From positions 1 through 33,341 of the forward strand of contig NZ_CXOO01000063.1 in assembly GCF_001269385.1 (NCBI RefSeq): 33,341 nucleotides of DNA. Reading direction: 5' to 3'. A program made the translations under genes and the position numbers. Below, piece by piece: positions 15,365-22,924 of the stretch. The notes beneath the pieces were generated by a model. The model was given only the letters and a program-made list of their open reading frames with translations. It was not told where the DNA came from and did no database searches. This DNA is from Limnohabitans sp. DM1 (lineage in GTDB: Bacteria > Pseudomonadota > Gammaproteobacteria > Burkholderiales > Burkholderiaceae_C). The first letter of the stretch is position 1. Each line of letters begins with the position of its first letter.

Positions 15365-15441
15365 ATTGCCAAGATAGGCAATTTTTTGCATACGTGATCT
15401 TACCGACAAGCACGCGCATTCACAGTGTAAAAACCCTTACA
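15365..15441. promoter_or_regulatory. Inverted repeats upstream of the membrane FDH operon
   Basis: The 207-bp gap between the FDH operon start and the TRAP permease stop holds two short inverted repeats: ATTGCC-AAGATA-GGCAAT (15365-15382) and TGTAA-AAACCC-TTACA (15426-15441). The first is followed on the plus strand by a run of T and could instead end the convergent-side transcript; the second looks like a regulator half-site pair. No convincing -35/-10 was found by eye. Confidence 0.3.
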
Positions 15442-15543
15442 TGAACCCGTTGCATGATCACCGGAAATGCTCACAGGGCAAGCCATGAAAAAGGCCAACG
15501 CACACCAAGACTGGACTTGGCATGGGCTGGCCTGATGGGTTGT

Positions 15544-17496
15544 TTACTTGTACAGAACTTCAGGCAACCACATGCCGATGGCCGGGAACATGTACAGCAA
15601 GATGATCGCAAACACCTGGATGGCCATGAAGGGCAACATGCCTGCAAAAATCTGGTTCAAGGTGACGTGAGGTGGGCTCACGCCCTTCAGGTAGAACGCC
15701 GCCATGGCCACGGGGGGACTCAGGAATGCGGTCTGCAGATTCAAAGCTACCAACAAACCGAAGAACAAAGGATCAATGCCAAAGTGCGGCAGCAAGGGGA
15801 TAAAGATCGGCATGAAAATCACGATGATCTCGGTCCACTCCAGGGGCCAGCCCAGCAAGAAGATGACCACTTGCGCCAGGATCATGAACTGCACAGGCGT
15901 CAGGTCCATGCCCAGCACCCAGCTGTTGATGATCTCTTGACCACCCAGCAATGCAAACGCTGCCGAGAAAATGCTGGAGCCCACAAACAACCAGCACACC
16001 ATGGCACTGGTTTTAGCCGTCAGGTAGACCGACTCGCGCAGGACCACAAAGTTGAGCCTGCGGTAAGCTGCAGCCAGCAGCAAGCCGCCCAGCGAACCCA
16101 TGGCGGCCGCTTCGGTCGGTGTGGCCAAGCCAAACACAATGGTGCCCAGCACCGCCAAAATCATGAGAGCCAGCGGGAAGAACGAGCCCAACAGCATCTT
16201 GAAGATCTCAAGGCGCACGAAGCTGAAGTAGGCGTAGAAGATGGCCAAGGCCACTGAGCAACTGACCAAGCCAATCCAAAAAGAAAGGGGCGCAGCTTGA
16301 CGCTCGCCTTCGGCCGCTGGCGTTTCTGTCACAGCGCTTGAGGTAACTGGGGCCTGCTCTTTAACGGGCTCTGCGACAGGTGCCGCATCTGCTTTGGCAA
16401 TCTCGGTCGCGTCGGCAGGTTTTTGCAGACCGTCCGATTCGGGCTCGGCCAAGCCGCTGACACTTTCAGATTCTTCTTCGGTTTCGGCCGAGTCGGCCAG
16501 TTCACCACCCATGGCCACCACGCCCTCCACCGCCTCGACTGGCAGTGGTGCTGTGACTTTCAGGTAAATGGTGCCCATGATCGCTGCCACAGCCAAAAGC
16601 GGCAGTAAAGCAATCACAAGGTGGTTGAGCAAGTCGCGCATGGGCACGGCCGCATTGCGCTTGCCCTTGATCGCACCGATCAAGCCAGGCAACACAGTGC
16701 TGCTGATGTCTTTGGACACCACTTGCGCAAAAGCAGGCAAAGGCACGATGCGGTCTTCAGCCGACATGGGCGGCGCCATGTGGGGCTTCCATTTCGCCAA
16801 AATCACCACATACAACACGTACAAAGTCGCCAACATCACACCTGGAAAGAATGCACCTGCATACAGCTTGACCACCGACACACCCGCCGTGGCGCCGTAA
16901 ACGATCAGCATGACCGAAGGCGGAATCAAAATACCCAAGCAACCACCCGCGGTGATGGCTCCCGCCGACAGCTGCACGCTGTAGCCAGCCCGCAGCATGG
17001 CGGGCAGGGCCAGCAGGCCCATGAGCGTGACCACCGCACCCACGATGCCGGTGGCGGTGGCAAAAATGGCGCAGGTCACAATGGTGGCCACAGCCAAAGA
17101 GCCCGGCACACGAGCCATGGCCAGGTGCATGCTCTTGAAGAGCTTTTCGATCAAGTTCGCGCGTTCAATGAGGTAACCCATGAACACGAACAAGGGAATC
17201 GAGATCAGCACATCGTTGGACATGACCGAATACGCACGCTGAACCATCAGGTCCAAAGTTTGCTGGACTGCGAGGTCAGGGTTTTGACTCTTGTAGGCGA
17301 TCCACGCGAAGATCATCCCCATGCCCATCAAGGTGAAAGCGGTTGGAAAACCCAACATGATCGCCACCACCACCAAAGCCAACATCAACAAACCCAAATG
17401 ACCATTGGTCATTTCGGAAGGAGCGGGCAACAACACAAAGGCCGACAACACGACCAAGGCCATGATCGTCAGGCCAAACCAGACTTCTTTTTTCAT
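15544..17496 (-). CDS. dctM: TRAP transporter large permease DctM, with an extended central insertion
   Basis: DctM is the sodium-coupled transport subunit of tripartite TRAP importers. Family motifs are present: PLFVFMGYLIE, ITAGGCLGILIPPSVMLIVYG, GLATPTEAAAMGSLGG, PLEWTEIIVIFMPIFIPLL and LNLQTAFLSPPVAMAAFYLKG. The product is 650 residues against about 430 for ordinary DctM. The extra length lies at roughly residues 240-430: a basic amphipathic stretch, a hydrophobic helix (about 293-316), an acidic Ala/Glu/Pro-rich loop (about 325-400) and another helix (405-425). The segment LLPLLAVAAIMGTIYLKVTA resembles FFPLALMILAVLGTIVFGLA near 439-458, hinting at an internal duplication. Its ATG overlaps the dctQ stop as ATGA. 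The substrate is unknown. Confidence 0.92.
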   Translation of the reverse strand: MKKEVWFGLTIMALVVLSAFVLLPAPSEMTNGHLGLLMLALVVVAIMLGFPTAFTLMGMGMIFAWIAYKSQNPDLAVQQTLDLMVQRAYSVMSNDVLISIPLFVFMGYLIERANLIEKLFKSMHLAMARVPGSLAVATIVTCAIFATATGIVGAVVTLMGLLALPAMLRAGYSVQLSAGAITAGGCLGILIPPSVMLIVYGATAGVSVVKLYAGAFFPGVMLATLYVLYVVILAKWKPHMAPPMSAEDRIVPLPAFAQVVSKDISSTVLPGLIGAIKGKRNAAVPMRDLLNHLVIALLPLLAVAAIMGTIYLKVTAPLPVEAVEGVVAMGGELADSAETEEESESVSGLAEPESDGLQKPADATEIAKADAAPVAEPVKEQAPVTSSAVTETPAAEGERQAAPLSFWIGLVSCSVALAIFYAYFSFVRLEIFKMLLGSFFPLALMILAVLGTIVFGLATPTEAAAMGSLGGLLLAAAYRRLNFVVLRESVYLTAKTSAMVCWLFVGSSIFSAAFALLGGQEIINSWVLGMDLTPVQFMILAQVVIFLLGWPLEWTEIIVIFMPIFIPLLPHFGIDPLFFGLLVALNLQTAFLSPPVAMAAFYLKGVSPPHVTLNQIFAGMLPFMAIQVFAIILLYMFPAIGMWLPEVLYK

Positions 17497-18116
17497 TTTT
17501 GATTTCCCTTGGCAGTCACCAGCTCACCCAGCTTGGCAATGTCTTCGTCTTTCACGTTGACCATTTCTTTCAGTTTTTCAACATCGACCTCGTCCACGTC
17601 ATCGCCACGCTTGGGCCATTCGCCTTGTTTGATGCAAACGATGCAGCGAACAATTTCCACCAAGCCCTGCGCCAACAGGAAAGCACCCGCGATGGGCAAA
17701 ATGGTTTTGAAGGGGTAAACCGGCGGTCCGTTGGCCGTGATGTTGGAGTGTTCGTTGATAGCCCAAGAATCGGCTGCAAATCCATACCCTGCATAGGCCA
17801 AAGCCACCACGCCCGGAATGAAAAACAAAATATAGAGTGTCAGATCAAGCCATGCTTGCAAACGTGGTGGGAAAAAACCGTAGAGCACGTCACCGCGCAC
17901 ATGGCCGTTCTTGGACAAGGTATACGCACCCGCCATCATGAACAAAGTGCCATACATCATGCTCATGACATCAAAGGCCCAAGCATGGGGGCTGTCCAGC
18001 ACGTAGCGAGAGAAAACCTCCCAGGAAATCATCAGGGTCAAGGCCACAATCAACCAGGAAAAAAACTGGCCAATCCAAGTGCTGACTTTGTCAATAAAGA
18101 GCAACAGGTTTTGCAT
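17493..18116 (-). CDS. dctQ: TRAP transporter small permease DctQ
   Basis: A 207-residue membrane protein with four hydrophobic helices, the first starting about IGQFFSWLIVALTLMISWEVFSRYVLDSPHAW. The motif W-E-V-x-x-R-Y-V-L plus the following HVRGDVLYGFFPPRLQAWLDL is diagnostic of DctQ. It pairs with DctM to form the membrane complex. It has a charged C-terminal tail (about 45 residues, KRGDDVDEVDVEKLKEMVNVKDEDIAKLGELV) that looks helical, longer than in many DctQ proteins. No strong ribosome binding site is visible before the ATG. It follows dctP after a 66-bp gap containing a hairpin, and precedes dctM with overlap. Confidence 0.93.
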   Translation of the reverse strand: MQNLLLFIDKVSTWIGQFFSWLIVALTLMISWEVFSRYVLDSPHAWAFDVMSMMYGTLFMMAGAYTLSKNGHVRGDVLYGFFPPRLQAWLDLTLYILFFIPGVVALAYAGYGFAADSWAINEHSNITANGPPVYPFKTILPIAGAFLLAQGLVEIVRCIVCIKQGEWPKRGDDVDEVDVEKLKEMVNVKDEDIAKLGELVTAKGNQK

Positions 18117-18136
18117 AAGGGAACCACATAAATGAA

Positions 18137-18165
18137 TCAGCCATCCAGGATGCCTGGATGGCTGA
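18137..18165 (-). terminator. Intercistronic hairpin between dctP and dctQ
   Basis: Perfect 13-bp arms, TCAGCCATCCAGG (18137-18149) and CCTGGATGGCTGA (18153-18165), with a 3-nt loop. On the minus strand only a weak U-containing sequence follows (TTCATTTATG), so it is better read as a message-stabilising or partially terminating stem-loop. This would give more binding protein than permease, a common need of TRAP systems. Confidence 0.6.
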
Positions 18166-18182
18166 CGTAACTGTCAAAAAAA

Positions 18183-19316
18183 TCACCCTTTTTTCGCGGG
18201 TGCCGCTTTGGCTCCGAAGAAATGGTTCACAGCCATGCGACGGCTGATGTTCGTGTCCTGATCCCACTTGACTGCGCGTTGTGCAAAGGCGCGTTGCGAT
18301 TCCACGATTTCTTTGAACAAGGGATTTTCCGCAGACTTCTTCTGGACAATTTCGGTCCAGATTTTCAGTTGGTCTTGCAAAATGGCATCGGGTGTTTTGT
18401 AGAACTTGACCTTGTCCTTGGTCTGCAATTCGATGTAGTCCTTGGAATAGCGGTCGATGGCTTTCCATGACATGTCGGCAGAAGCGGCCTCTGTGGCAAT
18501 GGCGATGACCGACTTCATCTTGGCAGGCAAAGCGTCGTACTTGGTCTTGTTGAACATGATCTCGAAGGTCTCGGCGCTCTGGTGGTAGCTTTGCAGCATG
18601 CAGACCTTGGAGACGTCGGGGAAGCCCAAAATACGGTCAGAGGTGGCGTTGTTGAACTCGGCACCATCCAGCAAACCACGGTCCATGGCGGGCACGATCT
18701 CACCGCCTGGCAAGGCGTTCACGGCAGCGCCCATGGCGGTAAACAGGTCAATCGCCAAACCGTTGGTACGGAATTTCAGGCCCTTGAAGTCAGCCGACTT
18801 GGTGATGGGCTTTTTGAACCAGCCCAGGGGCTGGGTAGACATGGGGCCATACAGGAATGATTGCACGTTGCCACCGATGGAGGCGTACAACTTGGCCAAC
18901 AACTCAGCGCCACCGCCGTATTTGTGCCAGGCCAATATCATGTTGGCGTCCATGCCGAAAGCAGGACCGGAGTTCCACAGGGCCAGCGCATTTTGCTTGC
19001 CGTAGTGGTAACCCAACACACCGTGACCGCCGTCCAAAGTGCCTTTGGACACGGCTTCGAGCAAACCGAATGCAGGCACCACAGCGCCAGCGGGCAACAC
19101 TTCGATCTTCAGATCGCCACCGGTCATGTCGTTGACCTTCTTGGCGTAGTCCAGAGCGTACTCGTGGAAGATGTCCTTTGCGGGCCAGGTGCTCTGCCAG
19201 CGCATGGAAATCGGGCCGGTTTGGGCCTTGGCGATCATGGGGGCAGAAATGGCACCTGCGGCGACAGCGGCGCCCTTGAGGAGGTTGCGACGACGTGGGG
19301 TTTTGGCTTCAGTCAA
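18183..19316 (-). CDS. dctP: TRAP transporter substrate-binding protein DctP, Tat-exported
   Basis: A periplasmic binding protein that captures the solute for DctQM. The 377-residue product has a twin-arginine signal, PRRRNLLKGAAVAAGAISAPMIAKA, and the DctP fold segments SMRWQSTWPAKDIFHEYA, LKFRTNGLAIDLFTAMGAAVNALPGGEIVPAMDRGLLDGAEF and the downstream long helix. The Arg in KFRTNG is the position that usually salt-bridges a carboxylate ligand, so an organic acid substrate is likely; which one cannot be told. The start codon is TTG at 19316, with GGAG upstream; no ATG lies before the signal peptide. It is the first gene of dctPQM. Confidence 0.93.
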   Translation of the reverse strand: MTEAKTPRRRNLLKGAAVAAGAISAPMIAKAQTGPISMRWQSTWPAKDIFHEYALDYAKKVNDMTGGDLKIEVLPAGAVVPAFGLLEAVSKGTLDGGHGVLGYHYGKQNALALWNSGPAFGMDANMILAWHKYGGGAELLAKLYASIGGNVQSFLYGPMSTQPLGWFKKPITKSADFKGLKFRTNGLAIDLFTAMGAAVNALPGGEIVPAMDRGLLDGAEFNNATSDRILGFPDVSKVCMLQSYHQSAETFEIMFNKTKYDALPAKMKSVIAIATEAASADMSWKAIDRYSKDYIELQTKDKVKFYKTPDAILQDQLKIWTEIVQKKSAENPLFKEIVESQRAFAQRAVKWDQDTNISRRMAVNHFFGAKAAPAKKG

Positions 19317-19461
19317 GGAGGTCTCCAGTGGTTGAAAAAACTTTTAAGCGTGAAAAGTTACCGCTTGGTTACCATTATGAGAGTAGCCAGCCTCAGACCT
19401 CTAAGTGAAAACCCTCAATCGGCTTGTCATTTTTTTCACTACAAGTTACAAAAACTTTCAA

Positions 19462-20088
19462 TCAGACCACCAAATCAAAGCCCTGCGACTCCACGCTGAC
19501 GAAAGCTTCGGTGAATGCCGCCACGCGGGCATAAAAAACGGCGCGAGGCTGCGACTGCAGCACTTGGCAAAGTGCGGGCAGCCAGGATTGGACGTGCTGG
19601 GTAAAAAAAGCCTGCTGGCGGGTCAGGTTGGACACGGCCACATCGTCACCCGCGATCAGAAAACGCATGACTTCAAACACATAGGCCACATGGTCTTCGG
19701 TTTCAGACATGCCCTCGCTGCGGCCCAAACCCAGCTCAGCCAAATCGTCACGCAGACGCACCAAGGGCTTTTCGTTCAAAAAACCGCTCAGGTAGTGCGA
19801 GCCAAACAAATACACCTCGGGCTTGCCCACACCGCCAAACAGGCTGTTGTATTCGGATGCGATCTGCGCTTGGCTCAGGCTGCGGGCGCTGGCCACCAGT
19901 TCGCGCCAAGGCTCTTCCAAAAAGCCCCCCGCATCGGGCGCTTCGGTGACCGCCACTTGCAGTTGACCCAGCAATTCGTCGCTGGGCGCGGCGTAGTAAA
20001 GCTGGGACAGCAAGCCGTAAATTTCGGCACGTGCAGTTTCTTCGTCCAGTGCGTGGCTGCTGGTGGACAGGTTCAGGTCTTGACTCAT
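19462..20088 (-). CDS. TorD/DmsD-like molecular chaperone for molybdoenzymes
   Basis: Proteins of this family bind the Tat signal peptide or apoprotein of a molybdoenzyme and prevent export before cofactor insertion. The 208-residue all-helical product contains ASEYNSLFGGVGKPEVYLFGSHYLSGFL, the usual Y/F-x-x-L-F-x-x-x-G...P..S.Y core, and EDHVAYVFEVMRFLIAG, corresponding to the conserved E-D-H/P helix. It begins 9 bp after the poly-FeS gene stop, at the end of the DUF3305-DUF3306-FeS series. The likely client is the Tat-exported FDH alpha subunit encoded about 5 kb downstream beyond the TRAP genes. Confidence 0.9.
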   Translation of the reverse strand: MSQDLNLSTSSHALDEETARAEIYGLLSQLYYAAPSDELLGQLQVAVTEAPDAGGFLEEPWRELVASARSLSQAQIASEYNSLFGGVGKPEVYLFGSHYLSGFLNEKPLVRLRDDLAELGLGRSEGMSETEDHVAYVFEVMRFLIAGDDVAVSNLTRQQAFFTQHVQSWLPALCQVLQSQPRAVFYARVAAFTEAFVSVESQGFDLVV

Positions 20089-20097
20089 GGCAACAAA

Positions 20098-22242
20098 TTA
20101 TTGGGGTTTGGAAGGGGCGCCCGGGACGCGCACCTGGTTTTCGTCGGTGAACATGTCCACCACACGGCAGTCGCCGCACATCTTCAGGCGCTCCAGAGCC
20201 GGGCCCTGGAACATGCTGTGCCCGGCCAGACGGCCGATCATGGCTTCGATGCCTTTGAGCGTGCCAAACGGTTTGCTGCAGCGTATGCAGGCATAGGGCG
20301 GGCTGCCGTGCAAAACACGCACCTGCGTGCGTTCGGACTGCAGCGACAAGCGAGGCTGCAAGGTGATCGCGTTTTCGGGGCAGGTCTTGGCACACAAGCC
20401 ACACTGCACGCAGTTTTTCTCAACAAAGCGCAGCTCGGGCTGCAGCGGGTTGTCTTGCAGTGCCGAGGAGGGGCATGCACCCACACAGCTGATGCACAGG
20501 GTGCACTTGCTGCCATCGACCACGATGGTGCCCAAGGGGGAACCGGCCGCTGGCAAATCAAGCGCTTTGGGGCGACTGGCCTCATCCATGGCCATGACGG
20601 GTGACTGGGCCATCAGGTGGTCGATGACCAGCTCCAGGTTGCTGCGCTTTTCAGCCTGCACGGCGTGGCGGGCGGCGGTGGCCGGGCCTGTGGGCAGGCT
20701 GGCGGCCTTGAGGCTGCGGGCGCACAGGCGCTGCAAATCGCCGTCCAAAGCTGTGGCGGTTTTGGCTTCGATCAGCTGGAAATGCACGCCGGTGTATCCA
20801 AGACCATTGAGCAGGCTTTGGGCCACGGCCATTTGTTCCATGAGTGCAGCGCGGTATTGCGGCGCTTCTTCGTGGGTGAGCAGCACCATGACCTGGCGCG
20901 CACCATAGGCCACAGCCGAGAGCCAAAGCTCCATGCCCACACTGGCGGTGTGCCAGAGTGCCACAGGCATCACGCGAGCAGGCACGCCTTGCATCACGCC
21001 CAACTGCGCACCCCGGCCCAGCTCGTCGATCAAGCCCTGGCCTTTTTCTTGGCTGTGCAGCAGCAGCGCAGCGTCGCGTCCACCAGCGGCTTGGTAGGCC
21101 GAAAGCAATGCGCGGATCTTGGCGCCCTGCTCTGCCGGGCGCGGGTAAGCGTAGGTCAATGCGCCCGTGGGGCAAGCCGTGGTGCATGCGCCGCAGCCCA
21201 CACACAGGTTGGGGTTGACCACGATTTGCTGGCGGCTTTTGTCGGAGCGCACGGCCTTGGCCGAACAGATGTCGATGCATGCGCTGCAGCCGACTTGCTC
21301 GTTGCGGCTGTGGGCGCAGAGCTTTTGTTTGTAGGCAAAAAAGCGGGGCTTTTCAAACTCGCCCACCAGCTCGCGCACCTTGAGCAGGGTTTGCAGGTCT
21401 TGCCCGTCCCAACGGAAATAACCCTGGGGCAAGGCGTGCGATGTGAACGTGGGTGAGGCTTGGTTGCCGCGCAGGTCCAGCACCACATCGAAGCGCTCGG
21501 TTTGTGGGCGGGCGTCGCGGCCAAAGTCGATGGCCCCTGCGGCTTCACACACCTTGACGCAGTCGCGGTGTGAGCTGCAGCGTGACAGGTCCACCTGGTA
21601 ATCGAGGCCAATGGCCTGCTCGGGGCAGGCGGCCACGCAGGCGTTGCAACGGGTGCACAGGTCCAGGTCAATCGGGTTGCTGGCGTCCCACGACACCTCG
21701 AACGCGCCCAACCAGCCCTTGAGGCCTTGCAAGCGTCCGGCCACCACCGGAAAGCGCCGCTCCTGGCTGCCCCCGGCGTTGCCCGGGCCTTGCGCAAAAA
21801 TCGTGACCTGCATCGCGTCGGCCAGGAAGCTGGCGGCGCGCTCGGCGGCGTCCACAGCGCCGATGATGAGCACGCGGCCTTCAGTTTTGTAAGTGACGGT
21901 GGGCACCGGCTCGGGTTCGGGCAGGCGGGCAGCGGCCAACAAGGCGGCCATTTTGGGGGTGGCGTGCGCGGCCTCACGGCCCCAGCCACCGGTTTCGCGG
22001 ATGTTGACAAAACGGATCGGGGAAATCGCGCCTTCGGTTTGCTCGGCCAGTTCACTGAACAAACGCTTTTCCTGGGTGCAGGCCACCACCACGGTCTCGC
22101 CGGTTTTCACGGCTTTCTGGAATTGCCCGGCCTCGCGGCGGCACAAGGTGGTGTGCAGCGTCAGGTCTTCACCCAGTGCTTGGCCCAGGGCTTGGGCTTG
22201 CAGGGGCATGGTTTGGTTGCAGTTGCAAATCAGGGTGGTCAT
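20098..22242 (-). CDS. Poly-[4Fe-4S] protein with HdrA/MvhD-like layout, FDH-associated
   Basis: A 714-residue cytoplasmic protein (no signal or membrane helix). N-terminal MTTLICNCNQTMPL has a CxC pair. Then comes a degenerate Rossmann-like stretch (VLIIGAVDAAERAASFL, about 124-140) and many cluster motifs: Cys196/199/202/206, Cys222/228/232, Cys309/319/322/326, Cys347/350/353/357, Cys580/583/586/590 and Cys611/614/617/621, plus CxxC pairs at 652/655 and 689/692. The part at about 380-490 (PVALWHTASVGMELWLSAVAYGARQV) resembles the MvhD-type electron-transfer domain without its cysteines. This is inference by eye. The start at 22242 overlaps the DUF3306 gene by 74 bp; the frame opens earlier but that part is the DUF3306 gene in another frame. 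Function is unknown: electron supply or Fe-S/Moco maturation for formate dehydrogenase are candidates. Confidence 0.88.
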   Translation of the reverse strand: MTTLICNCNQTMPLQAQALGQALGEDLTLHTTLCRREAGQFQKAVKTGETVVVACTQEKRLFSELAEQTEGAISPIRFVNIRETGGWGREAAHATPKMAALLAAARLPEPEPVPTVTYKTEGRVLIIGAVDAAERAASFLADAMQVTIFAQGPGNAGGSQERRFPVVAGRLQGLKGWLGAFEVSWDASNPIDLDLCTRCNACVAACPEQAIGLDYQVDLSRCSSHRDCVKVCEAAGAIDFGRDARPQTERFDVVLDLRGNQASPTFTSHALPQGYFRWDGQDLQTLLKVRELVGEFEKPRFFAYKQKLCAHSRNEQVGCSACIDICSAKAVRSDKSRQQIVVNPNLCVGCGACTTACPTGALTYAYPRPAEQGAKIRALLSAYQAAGGRDAALLLHSQEKGQGLIDELGRGAQLGVMQGVPARVMPVALWHTASVGMELWLSAVAYGARQVMVLLTHEEAPQYRAALMEQMAVAQSLLNGLGYTGVHFQLIEAKTATALDGDLQRLCARSLKAASLPTGPATAARHAVQAEKRSNLELVIDHLMAQSPVMAMDEASRPKALDLPAAGSPLGTIVVDGSKCTLCISCVGACPSSALQDNPLQPELRFVEKNCVQCGLCAKTCPENAITLQPRLSLQSERTQVRVLHGSPPYACIRCSKPFGTLKGIEAMIGRLAGHSMFQGPALERLKMCGDCRVVDMFTDENQVRVPGAPSKPQ

Positions 22243-22924
22243 GTTCGGGGGGCGCGTTGACAAGGGGCGGCAGCACGGGGCTGACCGGTGCTGCCGAATC
22301 GGGCAGGGAAGGCGGCGACTGTGCCACAACTGGCGAGACTTCCTGCGCAGCGGGACTTTGCTCAGGGTTTTCACCGAGGCTTGCGGCGTCACGGCCTGCG
22401 GGCAACACAGGCTCGGCCGGGGCCTCAAGCTGCGCAGCCGATTCATGGGGTTGATCCAGCAAACCGAGCAGTTGTGCGCCCACCATTTTTTTCAACATGC
22501 CCGCGGGCATGGGGTCGGGCGTGTTGTAGTCACCAATATAGATGTCCAGACCGTCCATCACGTTGAAGTGCGGGTCGGTGAACAGCTTTTTCACAGCGGC
22601 ATTGCGCACTTCGGCGGGGACACCCTGGCGCATGAAGGACTGAAAGTCCGACGCGGGTGTGAGCGCTTGTGCATCTTGCAAAGTGGGCAAAGGGGCTTCA
22701 GATTTGGCCGATGCTTGTTCAGGCCCAAGTCCACCCGGTGGCTCGGGGAGGGCGTTTGCAGGCTGTGAGGCCCCCGCTGTCGCAGGCACGTTGCCCTGGG
22801 TCTGTGCGCCTTCGGGTGGCAAAGCAAGGGCGTGGCTGGCTGGCTGCACCGGCTCATCTGCGGGCAAACCTTGAGCGGCTGCTTGCTTGCGGCGCGACCA
22901 GCGACTGAAAAAATGATCACTCAT
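22169..22924 (-). CDS. DUF3306 family protein
   Basis: A 251-residue protein starting MSDHFFSRWSRRKQ, the recognisable start of DUF3306 proteins (F-x-x-R-W-S-R-R-K). A low-complexity Pro/Ala/Gln linker follows to about residue 85. The conserved core is at about 88-160: TPASDFQSFMRQGVPAEVRNAAVKKLFTDPHFNVMDGLDIYIGDYN. A second Pro/Ala/Glu-rich disordered tail completes it. No membrane helix or cysteine motif. GGAGGACAGGTGC precedes the ATG. It overlaps DUF3305 by 8 bp upstream and the poly-FeS gene by 74 bp downstream. Function is unknown; it is repeatedly found next to formate dehydrogenase genes. Confidence 0.88.
   Translation of the reverse strand: MSDHFFSRWSRRKQAAAQGLPADEPVQPASHALALPPEGAQTQGNVPATAGASQPANALPEPPGGLGPEQASAKSEAPLPTLQDAQALTPASDFQSFMRQGVPAEVRNAAVKKLFTDPHFNVMDGLDIYIGDYNTPDPMPAGMLKKMVGAQLLGLLDQPHESAAQLEAPAEPVLPAGRDAASLGENPEQSPAAQEVSPVVAQSPPSLPDSAAPVSPVLPPLVNAPPEHDHPDLQLQPNHAPASPSPGPSTG

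Noticed and set aside
15370..15395. Sigma-54 type -24/-12 promoter before the FDH operon
   Set aside because: A TTGGCA-like box is present, but the spacing to the following GC is too short for the GG-N10-GC rule.
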